11,943 nt of DNA, from positions 1 to 11,943 of the forward strand of contig CAYSBE010000081.1 in assembly GCA_964429245.1 (NCBI GenBank), read 5' to 3'. Source of the DNA: CAYSBE01 sp964429245. Its GTDB lineage: Bacteria; Bacteroidota; Bacteroidia; UKL13-3. A program made the translations under genes and the position numbers. The notes beneath the pieces were generated by a model. The model had not been told where the DNA came from and made no database searches. It was given only the letters and a program-made list of their open reading frames with translations. Positions 1 to 6,060 of this stretch are shown one piece after another. The number at the start of each line of letters is the position of its first letter. Positions within the stretch are counted from its first letter, which is position 1.

Positions 1-177
1 AGTGCTGCGTTTACGATTAAAGAGGCAACCGTTCAACAGATAAACTCTCCATACCAGGTAGAGCTGGGTGAAATGCAAACCAAATTGCTAGAAAAAGTAG
101 AAGAACTCACCCTCTATATATTGCAACAACAACAACAAATTGATGAACTAAAACGTATTTTAGCAGAACAACAATAA
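1..177 (+). CDS. C-terminal end of a larger protein with a coiled-coil tail (partial, 5' end outside window)
   Basis: Frame 1 is open from the first base to TAA at 175-177, giving 58 residues of a protein that begins upstream of the window. The tail is strongly heptad-like (LLEKVEELTLYILQ, then QQQQQIDELKRILAEQQ). Tails of this kind end many Bacteroidota surface or tail-fibre-like proteins, where a C-terminal coiled coil helps trimerisation or anchoring; that role is inferred. The CAA run near 124-138 encodes the glutamines and needs no separate explanation. Only 13 bases separate this stop from the next gene, so the two may be cotranscribed. The identity of the main body cannot be judged. 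Confidence 0.65.
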   Translation, partial: SAAFTIKEATVQQINSPYQVELGEMQTKLLEKVEELTLYILQQQQQIDELKRILAEQQ

Positions 178-190
178 CATACTTGCACTT

Positions 191-1027
191 ATGAAAAAGC
201 AATTAGTATGGATAACCTGCATACTGGCATTGGCCGCTTGCGAAAAAGATATAGCGCCTGAGCCATGCCAAAACCCGCTTGACCCCAATTGTGTAACTTA
301 CCACCCGTGTAATGGGGTGCAACCCGTAACAGCAGATTTTGAAATGTGGTATGGGAGTTATTTGGGAGGTGCTGATTTGAAAGGTAGATGGATAATTCAG
401 GATTCGATATTTCCACCGGGAGATATTTTATTTAAAGCCAAGCTAAATGGTGCACAATACCAGTTTATATTGGGCTTAGATACCGTAACTGAGCAGCAGG
501 ATTACCGTAGGTTTGTAAAAAGTTTTTGGAACGATACGAGTATTTACAGTACCTACTATAACACACTCACCGTATGGAAAACACCCAATCCGAGTTGTTA
601 CCCTAATGAGCAAGCCATGACACGGCTTACCCGCAGTATCACCATCAAACGCCCCAGCCAATTGCTTACTTCAGGTATGTTCAAGGTGCTATATGATGGA
701 GATGCAGACAGTACCCTCATACAAATTAAAACGTGGGCACTAACCAGTATGGGCACTATAGAAAGAGATGCCGAAAATCCCGGATATAGGTATTTTATTG
801 GATTCAAAGGACTAAGAAGAGATACGTTTATGACTGAAGGGAGTAATAGAGGATATTGGTACACAGACAAACTCATTATTTTACCTGGCGGCAGCATGCC
901 AAGCCTTGATCATCCTCAAAATGGCTATATACGCGTAGATCCTCATTCGCTCATCATCGAAGGCAATTACGAACTTAAATGGCCAAGCCCAATTACTTAC
1001 ACATTTAAAGGAGTTAAACTACAATGA
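191..1027 (+). CDS. Lipoprotein of unknown function, 278 aa
   Basis: A complete ORF starts at ATG 191. The N-terminus is a lipoprotein signal peptide: a basic MKK start, a hydrophobic stretch, then the lipobox LAAC with the lipidated cysteine at residue 17. The mature protein should be anchored in the inner or outer membrane. After a cysteine-rich linker (C17, C26, C34 and C40) comes a globular part rich in aromatic and beta-type segments, suggesting a beta-sandwich fold, but I recognise no family. Its stop TGA (1025-1027) overlaps the ATG of the following short exported ORF (ATGA at 1024-1027). This indicates translational coupling and suggests that the lipoprotein and its neighbour once worked together at the cell surface. 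Confidence 0.8.
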   Translation: MKKQLVWITCILALAACEKDIAPEPCQNPLDPNCVTYHPCNGVQPVTADFEMWYGSYLGGADLKGRWIIQDSIFPPGDILFKAKLNGAQYQFILGLDTVTEQQDYRRFVKSFWNDTSIYSTYYNTLTVWKTPNPSCYPNEQAMTRLTRSITIKRPSQLLTSGMFKVLYDGDADSTLIQIKTWALTSMGTIERDAENPGYRYFIGFKGLRRDTFMTEGSNRGYWYTDKLIILPGGSMPSLDHPQNGYIRVDPHSLIIEGNYELKWPSPITYTFKGVKLQ

Positions 1028-1200
1028 AAAAATTCATACAACAAACAATAGTCACAACAGTAATTGTGATCATTCTACCATTTCAGAATAGGGCTCAGGT
1101 ATGCCCCGATACGATAACTCAGGTATCAACCAATTTTTACAACCCAATAAATACCCGATTTGCAATTACCCGCCCTGCGCTTCCTAATTTTCTGTGTTAA
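1024..1200 (+). pseudogene. 5' remnant of an exported protein, 58 codons, apparently truncated
   Basis: ATG at 1024 overlaps the preceding lipoprotein stop (ATGA). The frame runs 58 codons to TAA at 1198-1200. It begins with a good Sec signal peptide: MKKF, a hydrophobic core of about 12 residues (VTTVIVIILPF), then an N-R-A-Q junction typical of Bacteroidota cleavage sites. The mature stub (CPDTITQV, NPINTR, RPALPNF) resembles the first residues of long secreted Bacteroidota proteins, which normally continue for hundreds of residues. Here it stops just where the palindrome-bearing scar region begins. I infer that the 3' part was lost in the rearrangement that also left the dehydrogenase fragment. 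A genuine small secreted peptide is a less likely alternative. Confidence 0.55.
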
Positions 1201-1225
1201 AAAAATTAACTGCACACGGTCGGCA

Positions 1226-1241
1226 ACCCGAGTACTCGGGT
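1226..1241. repeat. Perfect 16-bp palindrome between two gene fragments
   Basis: The sequence acccgagtactcgggt is a perfect inverted repeat. An alternative, larger pairing also exists: caacccg at 1224-1230 with cgggttg at 1248-1254, whose right arm ends on the first base of the dehydrogenase repeat. It lies between the truncated exported ORF and the dehydrogenase fragment, in otherwise AT-rich DNA. No T-tract follows on either strand, so it does not look like an intrinsic terminator. Confidence 0.6.
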
Positions 1242-1253
1242 CGTGAACGGGTT

Positions 1254-1664
1254 GTAATTTTAGTGAAATGCTATTCCCAATTCGCCAGCCATGTGTTTCA
1301 AATCCTCAACCACCAGTTCATTCAACGGAATACCTGATTGCAGGCGTTCAGTTTTGGTTTCCAATTCAGGTTCACCCGGTATAATAACCGGAATATTTTC
1401 ATCAATACGTTGTGAATGTTTGAACGCATCTATCCATTGGTCCATATCTTTTTTAAATGCATTGGCATCACTAAAGGCATCTATGCGCATGGCACCCACA
1501 AAATGACCAATACCTTTGCCCGGTTGGTCTTCACGCGGATTTAAAAAAGCTACAAAAGGCGGCACCCAAGGGCCGTAGTTGGCGCCCGAAAGCACGCCAC
1601 TTAAAATATCAACCAGTGCACTCAATGCAAAGCCTTTATGTCCGGCTTGCGTATCTCCACTACC
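1254..1664. repeat. Direct repeat, left copy (411 bp, about 90% identical to 1823-2233)
   Basis: The 411 bases align without gaps to 1823-2233 at a constant offset of 569. By eye I count about 39 mismatches. Similarity begins at gtaatttt, 6 bases beyond the dehydrogenase stop codon, and ends abruptly after ccactacc at 1664. There is no similarity on either side. Confidence 0.9.
1260..1664 (-). pseudogene. 3' fragment of a malate/L-lactate dehydrogenase family gene
   Basis: On the - strand this encodes the last 134 residues of an Ldh_2-type (LDH2/malate dehydrogenase family) oxidoreductase, from GSGDTQAGHKGF to the C-terminal GELGIAFH. It differs from the intact neighbouring gene at only four residues (L/M, S/R, S/A, M/L). 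The N-terminal 60%, including the DSHG motif, the NNSNHFG motif and most of the nucleotide-binding part, is absent, so it cannot be an active enzyme. The frame stays open upstream through a palindrome to a TTG at 1724, but those residues are unrelated to the family and no ribosome binding site is visible. Since nearly all base differences are silent, the fragment probably comes from a paralogue or foreign allele that was functional for a long time before it was cut. Confidence 0.85.
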
Positions 1665-1670
1665 CCCCGC

Positions 1671-1695
1671 TACCGCGCGAATCTTTCGCGTGGTA
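1671..1695. repeat. 11-bp-arm hairpin at the edge of the dehydrogenase fragment
   Basis: The arms taccgcgcgaa (1671-1681) and ttcgcgtggta (1685-1695) pair with one G-T wobble around a three-base loop. The hairpin starts six bases after the dehydrogenase similarity stops at 1664. It is much richer in G+C than the AT-rich sequence that follows. It could be a small mobile palindrome of the REP type or a deletion hot spot; no function is shown by the sequence. Confidence 0.6.
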
Positions 1696-1746
1696 ACCAG
1701 TATAGTATTAAATAACAAATTCAATCATTTATACATGATACTTCTT

Positions 1747-1799
1747 CCGTTCACGTGGACTGCCTGTCCCGCAAGGCGGGTTGTCGTCCGCGTGAATGG
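1747..1799. repeat. 53-bp compound hairpin upstream of the intact dehydrogenase 3' end
   Basis: The outer arms 1747-1760 and 1786-1799 are complementary over 14 positions, two of them G-T wobbles. Nested inside is a second hairpin, cccgc (1768-1772) with gcggg (1776-1780), around an aag loop. It lies about 30 bases beyond the stop codon of the dehydrogenase on the - strand. That position would suit a transcript-end structure, but no T-run follows in that direction. The two-tier architecture recalls REP-like palindromes; this is inference. Confidence 0.6.
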
Positions 1800-1822
1800 T
1801 AAGCATCATCGGTTATGTGTTG

Positions 1823-2233
1823 GTAATTTTAGTGAAATGCTATTCCCAATTCGCCAGCCAGGTGTTTTAAATCTTCTACCACCAGTTCATTCAACGGAAT
1901 ACCTGATTGCAGGCGTTCAGTTTTGGTTTCCAATTCGGGTTCGCCCGGAATGATAACGGGAATGTTTTCGTCAATACGTTGCGCATGTTTGAAAGCATCT
2001 ATCCATTGATCCATATCTTTTTTAAATGCATTGGCATCACGAAAGGCATCAATGCGCATGGCGCCTACAAAATGTCCGATACCTTTTCCGGGTTGGTCTT
2101 CACGTGGATTTAAAAAAGCTACAAAAGGCGGAACCCACGGTCCGTAGTTGGCACCCGAAAGCACCCCACTCATGATATCAACCAAGGCACTTAAAGCAAA
2201 GCCTTTGTGTCCGGCTTGTGTATCACCACTACC
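1823..2233. repeat. Direct repeat, right copy (inside the intact dehydrogenase gene)
   Basis: This is the partner of the repeat at 1254-1664. It covers the last 134 codons of the complete dehydrogenase gene plus six bases beyond its stop. Continuing rightward, the reading frame goes on into the rest of the enzyme, which the left copy lacks. Confidence 0.9.
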
Positions 2234-2905
2234 TAATGGTAATAATATACCACCTTCCTTGAGTGCATTGGGGTCATCGGTATCAAGCCCTTGCTTATCC
2301 TGCAACCAACCTAAAGGAACTTTTTTGTTTTTGCGTTGCGCAATTTCCAATTTACCATTGGCAGCAGTTGATGTAGCTAAGTCAATGACTACTGGGTGGT
2401 GTTTACCGGCAGGGATGGCATAGCAAATAGGGTTGGTACCCAGCATGCGTTGTTTGGAGTGAGTAGGAGCTACCAACGGGCTGGCATTGGTAAGTGCCAT
2501 ACCTATCATATCTTCGGGCAGAGCCATCATGGCGTGATATGCAGCAATACCAAAATGATTGGAGTTGTTTATTGCAACCCAACCTGTACCCACTAGTTTG
2601 GCTTTTTCAATGGCAATATGCATAGCATGAGGTGCAGAAACCAAACCCAACCCTGAATCCGCATCTAGTGTTGCGGTAGAAGGCGTTTCGTGTACAATGT
2701 GAAAGTGAGGTTGCATATTGGCGCGACCTTTTTGCCATAGGCGCACATAGCCGCTCAAACGGGCTACACCGTGCGAGTCAATACCACGCAAGTCGGCTTC
2801 CAGCAACACATCGGCAGCTTGATTGGCATCGGGTTCAGTCATACCGCAATGCATAAATACTTGTTTGGTAAACGCATGAAGTTTGGTGTGGGTATAAGTA
2901 TGCAT
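1829..2905 (-). CDS. Malate/L-lactate dehydrogenase family oxidoreductase (Ldh_2 fold), 358 aa
   Basis: The protein belongs to the NAD(P)-dependent LDH2/MDH2 family, whose members oxidise 2-hydroxyacids such as malate, lactate, sulfolactate or ureidoglycolate in the cytoplasm. The exact substrate cannot be read from the sequence. Family hallmarks are present in order: EADLRGIDSHGVARL (about residues 36-50), NNSNHFG with its conserved histidine (113-119), GTNPICYAIP (156-165), VIDLATSTAANGK (173-185) and GSGDTQAGHKGF (225-236). Length fits the family (about 330-360). I chose ATG at 2905 because the N-terminus then aligns with family members; an in-frame TTG at 2929 would add eight residues. 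Neither start has a Shine-Dalgarno. It lies 37 bases after hepT on the same strand, and its last 134 codons are duplicated downstream as a gene fragment. Confidence 0.9.
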   Translation of the reverse strand: MHTYTHTKLHAFTKQVFMHCGMTEPDANQAADVLLEADLRGIDSHGVARLSGYVRLWQKGRANMQPHFHIVHETPSTATLDADSGLGLVSAPHAMHIAIEKAKLVGTGWVAINNSNHFGIAAYHAMMALPEDMIGMALTNASPLVAPTHSKQRMLGTNPICYAIPAGKHHPVVIDLATSTAANGKLEIAQRKNKKVPLGWLQDKQGLDTDDPNALKEGGILLPLGSGDTQAGHKGFALSALVDIMSGVLSGANYGPWVPPFVAFLNPREDQPGKGIGHFVGAMRIDAFRDANAFKKDMDQWIDAFKHAQRIDENIPVIIPGEPELETKTERLQSGIPLNELVVEDLKHLAGELGIAFH

Positions 2906-2942
2906 TAGATTATGAAAGGCTGTTTTCAATATTATTTAACAA

Positions 2943-3266
2943 TTAGGGAATTTCATTTTTACAAATGTCGAATATGATTTCGTAATCCGTTTTTTCATAA
3001 TGATGAGATATGAAATCCCTGAAACGTATTATTGGTGTTGGATCAATGCCTAAAACAGTAAGAAAGTAATCCGGTTGGATTTGCTCAATCTTTTTTACAT
3101 GCTCTCCAATAACCTGTAGTCTCATTGCGACTGCATCGAGTAGTATTGTATTTTCATTATTTGAAATAAAATCGGAAGGCATGTAAATGTCTTGTGTTCT
3201 ATTAATAATCAGGCGACAGTTTTCAGCCAATAAATTTAGCCTATCAATAATGATATGCTCAACCAT
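2943..3266 (-). CDS. hepT: HepT-like HEPN ribonuclease toxin (DUF86 family), 107 aa
   Basis: This is a small, mostly helical HEPN protein of the HepT/DUF86 type. The catalytic signature R-x4-H-x-Y is visible as RDFISHHY, with R83, H88 and Y90. In characterised HepT/MntA pairs this motif forms the RNase site at a HepT dimer interface, and the tyrosine is AMPylated by the partner antitoxin, which switches the toxin off. Length is at the short end of the family, with little after the motif (C-terminal KNEIP). The gene begins inside the 3' end of the antitoxin gene: ATG at 3266, antitoxin stop at 3259-3261, an 8-base overlap. This antitoxin-first order with coupling is usual for the pair. Toxicity is inferred, not shown. 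Confidence 0.85.
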   Translation of the reverse strand: MVEHIIIDRLNLLAENCRLIINRTQDIYMPSDFISNNENTILLDAVAMRLQVIGEHVKKIEQIQPDYFLTVLGIDPTPIIRFRDFISHHYEKTDYEIIFDICKNEIP

Positions 3267-3546
3267 AAACTAATTCAGTTTGAGTTGAATTTAAAAAACT
3301 GCTACTCAGATGTGGTCCTTTGCGTATGAGATCAACTTTACGATGCAGCAAATTCTCTAAATATACATGTAAACCAGCCAGTTTCTTATAATTTACTTCA
3401 TCCATTGTAACGAGTATATCCACATCGCTATCATTCCGAGTATTTTCATTTACAAATGAGCCAAACAATAATAACTGCTTCACACCAAAAAGCTTAAGTT
3501 CGGCTTCATGGTCAGTGATCATTTTTTTTATCTGCTCCTTGTTCAT
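3259..3546 (-). CDS. mntA: MntA-like minimal nucleotidyltransferase antitoxin, 95 aa
   Basis: This is a minimal nucleotidyltransferase (MNT, NTP_transf_2 superfamily). The core is intact: GSF at 29-31, then SDVDILV with D41 and D43 as metal-binding aspartates, and a third acidic residue in KVDLI (D72). Characterised MntA proteins use ATP to AMPylate the tyrosine of HepT's R-x4-H-x-Y motif. Because both the MNT acid triad and the HepT tyrosine are present here, the pair is likely active. ATG at 3546 gives the usual N-terminal helix. An in-frame ATG at 3522 has an AAGGAG about 12 bases upstream and is a possible alternative start. A promoter-like box lies immediately before 3546. Confidence 0.87.
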   Translation of the reverse strand: MNKEQIKKMITDHEAELKLFGVKQLLLFGSFVNENTRNDSDVDILVTMDEVNYKKLAGLHVYLENLLHRKVDLIRKGPHLSSSFLNSTQTELVYG

Positions 3547-3550
3547 AATA

Positions 3551-3558
3551 CAAAATTA
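3551..3558 (-). promoter_or_regulatory. Possible Bacteroidota -7 box for mntA-hepT
   Basis: Read on the - strand the bases are TAATTTTG, matching the Bacteroidota TAnnTTTG -7 consensus. I see no convincing TTG -33 element upstream. Transcription would start almost at the mntA ATG, implying a leaderless or very short leader, or use of the internal ATG at 3522. Confidence 0.3.
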
Positions 3559-3634
3559 TAATTTTACTGAGTTATTGGCATACCTAAATTTATCATAATT
3601 CATTTAATGCATCATCACCACTTGTCGCACCGCA

Positions 3635-4537
3635 TTACTTCGCATCAATAATAAACGGAGCACTTTTGCCACCCATGATGATGACTTTGCTGTTTGCAGA
3701 TTTGGCCAATTCGAGGTTTGCTTTAATGGTTTCGTATTGCAATTGTTTGTCAGATAATCCGCTGCTTATAATTTTTTGGTAGTCAGCTATTCCTTGCGCT
3801 TCCACACGTTTGCGTTCGGCTTCTTGTCTTTCTTTTTGCAACACAAATTGCATTTTTTGTGCTTCTTGTTCGGCATTTATTTTTGATTCGATACTGGTTT
3901 TTACCGATTGCGGAAGGGTGATGTTTCTCACCAAAAGTTGCTCAAGTACCAATCCTCGCTTTTTGAAATCCTCCTCAATACTATTGAATATACGGGTTTG
4001 AAATTCATCGCGTTTAGATGAGTACAATGAAATGGCATCATAATACACGGCATTGTCCCTAATTTTTGTGCGTGTAAGTGGGCGCACAATTTTGTCTTTA
4101 TAATCTGCACCTGTTTCTTTTAACAACCTAGGGGCATCTGTAGGAATAAGTCTGTACAAAACCGTCAAGTCAATTGTTACTTCAAGTCCATCAGATGTAA
4201 GCACACGAATGGCATCGTCACCAGCTTGGTTTCCTTCATCATGTATACCACTCATGGTATAGTTTTGTGTTTTGATATCAAGTTCTTTAACATCCAATAC
4301 CGGATTAATAAAACTCAAACCACTGGTTAAAATATCATCTTGTACATTACCGAAAAGTATTTTCACACCAACATGTCCTGCATCTATTTGTTTTAAGCAA
4401 GAGGTCATCACGCCTAAAATAATCATAGAAATACCTACTCCTTTAGCAATGGAGGAAAATCTTTTTAAAACGTCAAATTTATTTGTGACAACTGTTGCAA
4501 TTACCAAAACGATAATGCCAAATATGATGAATCCCAT
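3635..4537 (-). CDS. Prohibitin-like SPFH/Band 7 membrane protein, 300 aa
   Basis: The order of parts is that of prohibitin-type SPFH proteins. There are two short hydrophobic segments (about residues 2-18 and 33-47). The start of the Band 7 domain follows (IDAGHVGVKILFGNV), with beta-rich SPFH sequence to about residue 210 (for example GLEVTIDLTVLYRL). A charged, alanine- and glutamine-rich coiled coil comes next (about 217-255, KINAEQEAQKMQF onward), and a short tail ends in APFIIDAK. Such proteins form large ring or cage oligomers on the membrane and often modulate membrane proteases such as FtsH; the partner here is unknown. It starts 73 bases after the stop of the beta-helix lipoprotein on the same strand, so readthrough is possible. 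No Shine-Dalgarno is evident. Confidence 0.88.
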   Translation of the reverse strand: MGFIIFGIIVLVIATVVTNKFDVLKRFSSIAKGVGISMIILGVMTSCLKQIDAGHVGVKILFGNVQDDILTSGLSFINPVLDVKELDIKTQNYTMSGIHDEGNQAGDDAIRVLTSDGLEVTIDLTVLYRLIPTDAPRLLKETGADYKDKIVRPLTRTKIRDNAVYYDAISLYSSKRDEFQTRIFNSIEEDFKKRGLVLEQLLVRNITLPQSVKTSIESKINAEQEAQKMQFVLQKERQEAERKRVEAQGIADYQKIISSGLSDKQLQYETIKANLELAKSANSKVIIMGGKSAPFIIDAK

Positions 4538-4610
4538 ATGATTTAAATTTTAGTGCAACTTACGAAAAATAAGGATGTGTGATGCTATATTTTACATTAA
4601 CGGCTGAGGG

Positions 4611-6023
4611 TTATTCCCAAGCACCCATTGAAGGGGATGTTGTATTTCGTGGAAATTGACCGTAATCAGAAGGGATATTCAAATACACTCCGGTGTTTTT
4701 TGCAGGTGATTGGCTTTTAATTCTAAAATCATAGTCATTCGAATTTTCAAAAGCCGGATCTATATTCAAAATATTGTTATTGATATTTAAAGCTGCAATG
4801 GTTGTTTTGAGTAAGCAATTTTGAAATATCCTTGTGGTAAAAGTGGGGTTGCCATCAGCAGCATTATTCAGAATCAATTCTTCTTCGCGACTACCATAAA
4901 TGATATTATTGGCAATACGATAATTAAGGGGCACTGATAAGATAATTTGTCCATTTTCATTTTTAAAAGGAGAATTATCGAGAAGAAAATGTGGGTTTTG
5001 CCTGTTAAAGTTGTTATTATAACTTGCAAATGTATTATGATACAAAGTGTAGTCGCCACCTAGGGCACCATAAAAAGTAAACTGGCCACAATTGGTGATT
5101 ATATTGTTGATTGCTATAATGTTTGCAGAGTATCCGATTAAGCCTACAGCTTGCATGTTTTCAATAAACGATTCGCGTATAAGTAAATTAGGATTCGAAT
5201 TTGCCGAAACGGAATCAACTTCAACACCGATAATACCATTTTTGATGATGGCATATTTGACGATATTGTCAACACTTCCGGGTAAAATGCGTATACCTAT
5301 CCATTGACCGGTAAGCGTTCTGTAATCAGCATCGGTTCGTGTGCCTTCAAATACAATAGGATTATTTGCCTCTCCTTCTACAATAATAGTTCCTGCAACA
5401 AGCAGTACAGATTTGTTGTAAGAATGAATTTTTGCTCCAGGCTTGATGACAAGGGTTAAGCCTTTAGGTACCAAAACTGAATCATAAATAACATATGGTT
5501 TATCGTTGTCCCAAATAAGTTGTCCGCCTGAGCCTTGTAATACTTCATTTCGGTAATAATGTGCATCGCGTCCATAACCTACAAGTTGTACCTCCTGCAT
5601 ATTTCCATTTGTTTCAAAAATGAGTTGATCATTTACAATAAATGGCGTGTTGCTACCATTGGGTTGAATGTAAATTTGAACGAAAATCATAATGGAGTCG
5701 TTGCTCCTTATTTCTTTTCCAATTGCTTGTGAACCGGGTTTGCCATCTATATTTAAAATGTAAACTCCCGGAAACTGACCTGAAAGTCTAATATTGGTTT
5801 TCACCCCATCTTTATTTCGATTGATAACCCATAATTGTTTGGTTACGGAAATGGGAGTATTTGTTCCAAACTGTGAAAAGACGGTATCAAAAAAAAGGGT
5901 ATCTGTTGAAAAGGATAACTTGAGGGATTGGTCCGTTGAAAAATCATCCTCCCTGGTACAGGATGAAGTGAAAATAATAAAGCCAAATAAAAAGGCCGCG
6001 ATATATGTACAGCAAAATTTCAA
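4611..6023 (-). CDS. Right-handed beta-helix lipoprotein with TTG start, 470 aa
   Basis: The N-terminus is a lipoprotein signal peptide ending in the lipobox TSSC (cysteine 22). Residues about 30-150 look like an Ig/beta-sandwich region. From about residue 175 onward come the short repeating beta-strand and asparagine-rich turns of a right-handed parallel beta-helix (GLTLVIKPGAKI, GTIIVEGEANNPIVF, ANIIAINNIITNC, YRIANNIIYGS). The C-terminal SPAKNTG and SMGAWE blocks are typical of Bacteroidota beta-helix proteins. It probably sits on the cell surface or in the periplasm, binding or cleaving polysaccharide, but no catalytic site can be assigned. The start must be TTG at 6021-6023: an in-frame TAA lies only nine bases upstream (6033-6035), and no other start precedes the signal peptide. 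A GGAGG lies one base before the TTG, unusually close. Confidence 0.85.
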   Translation of the reverse strand: MKFCCTYIAAFLFGFIIFTSSCTREDDFSTDQSLKLSFSTDTLFFDTVFSQFGTNTPISVTKQLWVINRNKDGVKTNIRLSGQFPGVYILNIDGKPGSQAIGKEIRSNDSIMIFVQIYIQPNGSNTPFIVNDQLIFETNGNMQEVQLVGYGRDAHYYRNEVLQGSGGQLIWDNDKPYVIYDSVLVPKGLTLVIKPGAKIHSYNKSVLLVAGTIIVEGEANNPIVFEGTRTDADYRTLTGQWIGIRILPGSVDNIVKYAIIKNGIIGVEVDSVSANSNPNLLIRESFIENMQAVGLIGYSANIIAINNIITNCGQFTFYGALGGDYTLYHNTFASYNNNFNRQNPHFLLDNSPFKNENGQIILSVPLNYRIANNIIYGSREEELILNNAADGNPTFTTRIFQNCLLKTTIAALNINNNILNIDPAFENSNDYDFRIKSQSPAKNTGVYLNIPSDYGQFPRNTTSPSMGAWE

Positions 6024-6060
6024 GCCTCCGAATTAACGCAAATTGACTGAGAAAATTGCT

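Noticed and set aside
121..140. CAA trinucleotide run as a variable repeat
   Set aside because: It encodes five glutamines inside a coiled coil and is too short to call a functional tandem repeat.
598..897. 99-codon - strand ORF inside the lipoprotein gene
   Set aside because: It is antisense to a well-supported coding frame, has no recognisable motif and no start signal.
1665..1724. Coding extension of the dehydrogenase fragment to a TTG
   Set aside because: The added residues are translated palindrome and AT-rich spacer with no similarity to the enzyme family and no ribosome binding site.
1747..1799. Compound hairpin as an intrinsic terminator of the dehydrogenase gene
   Set aside because: On the - strand the hairpin is followed by purine-rich sequence with no T-run, so it does not fit a Rho-independent terminator.
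1226..1799. CRISPR-like array
   Set aside because: The three palindromes differ in sequence and spacing; there are no regularly spaced direct repeats.
1201..1822. Insertion sequence or transposon
   Set aside because: No transposase ORF, no paired terminal inverted repeats and no target duplication could be found; only palindromes and a gene fragment.
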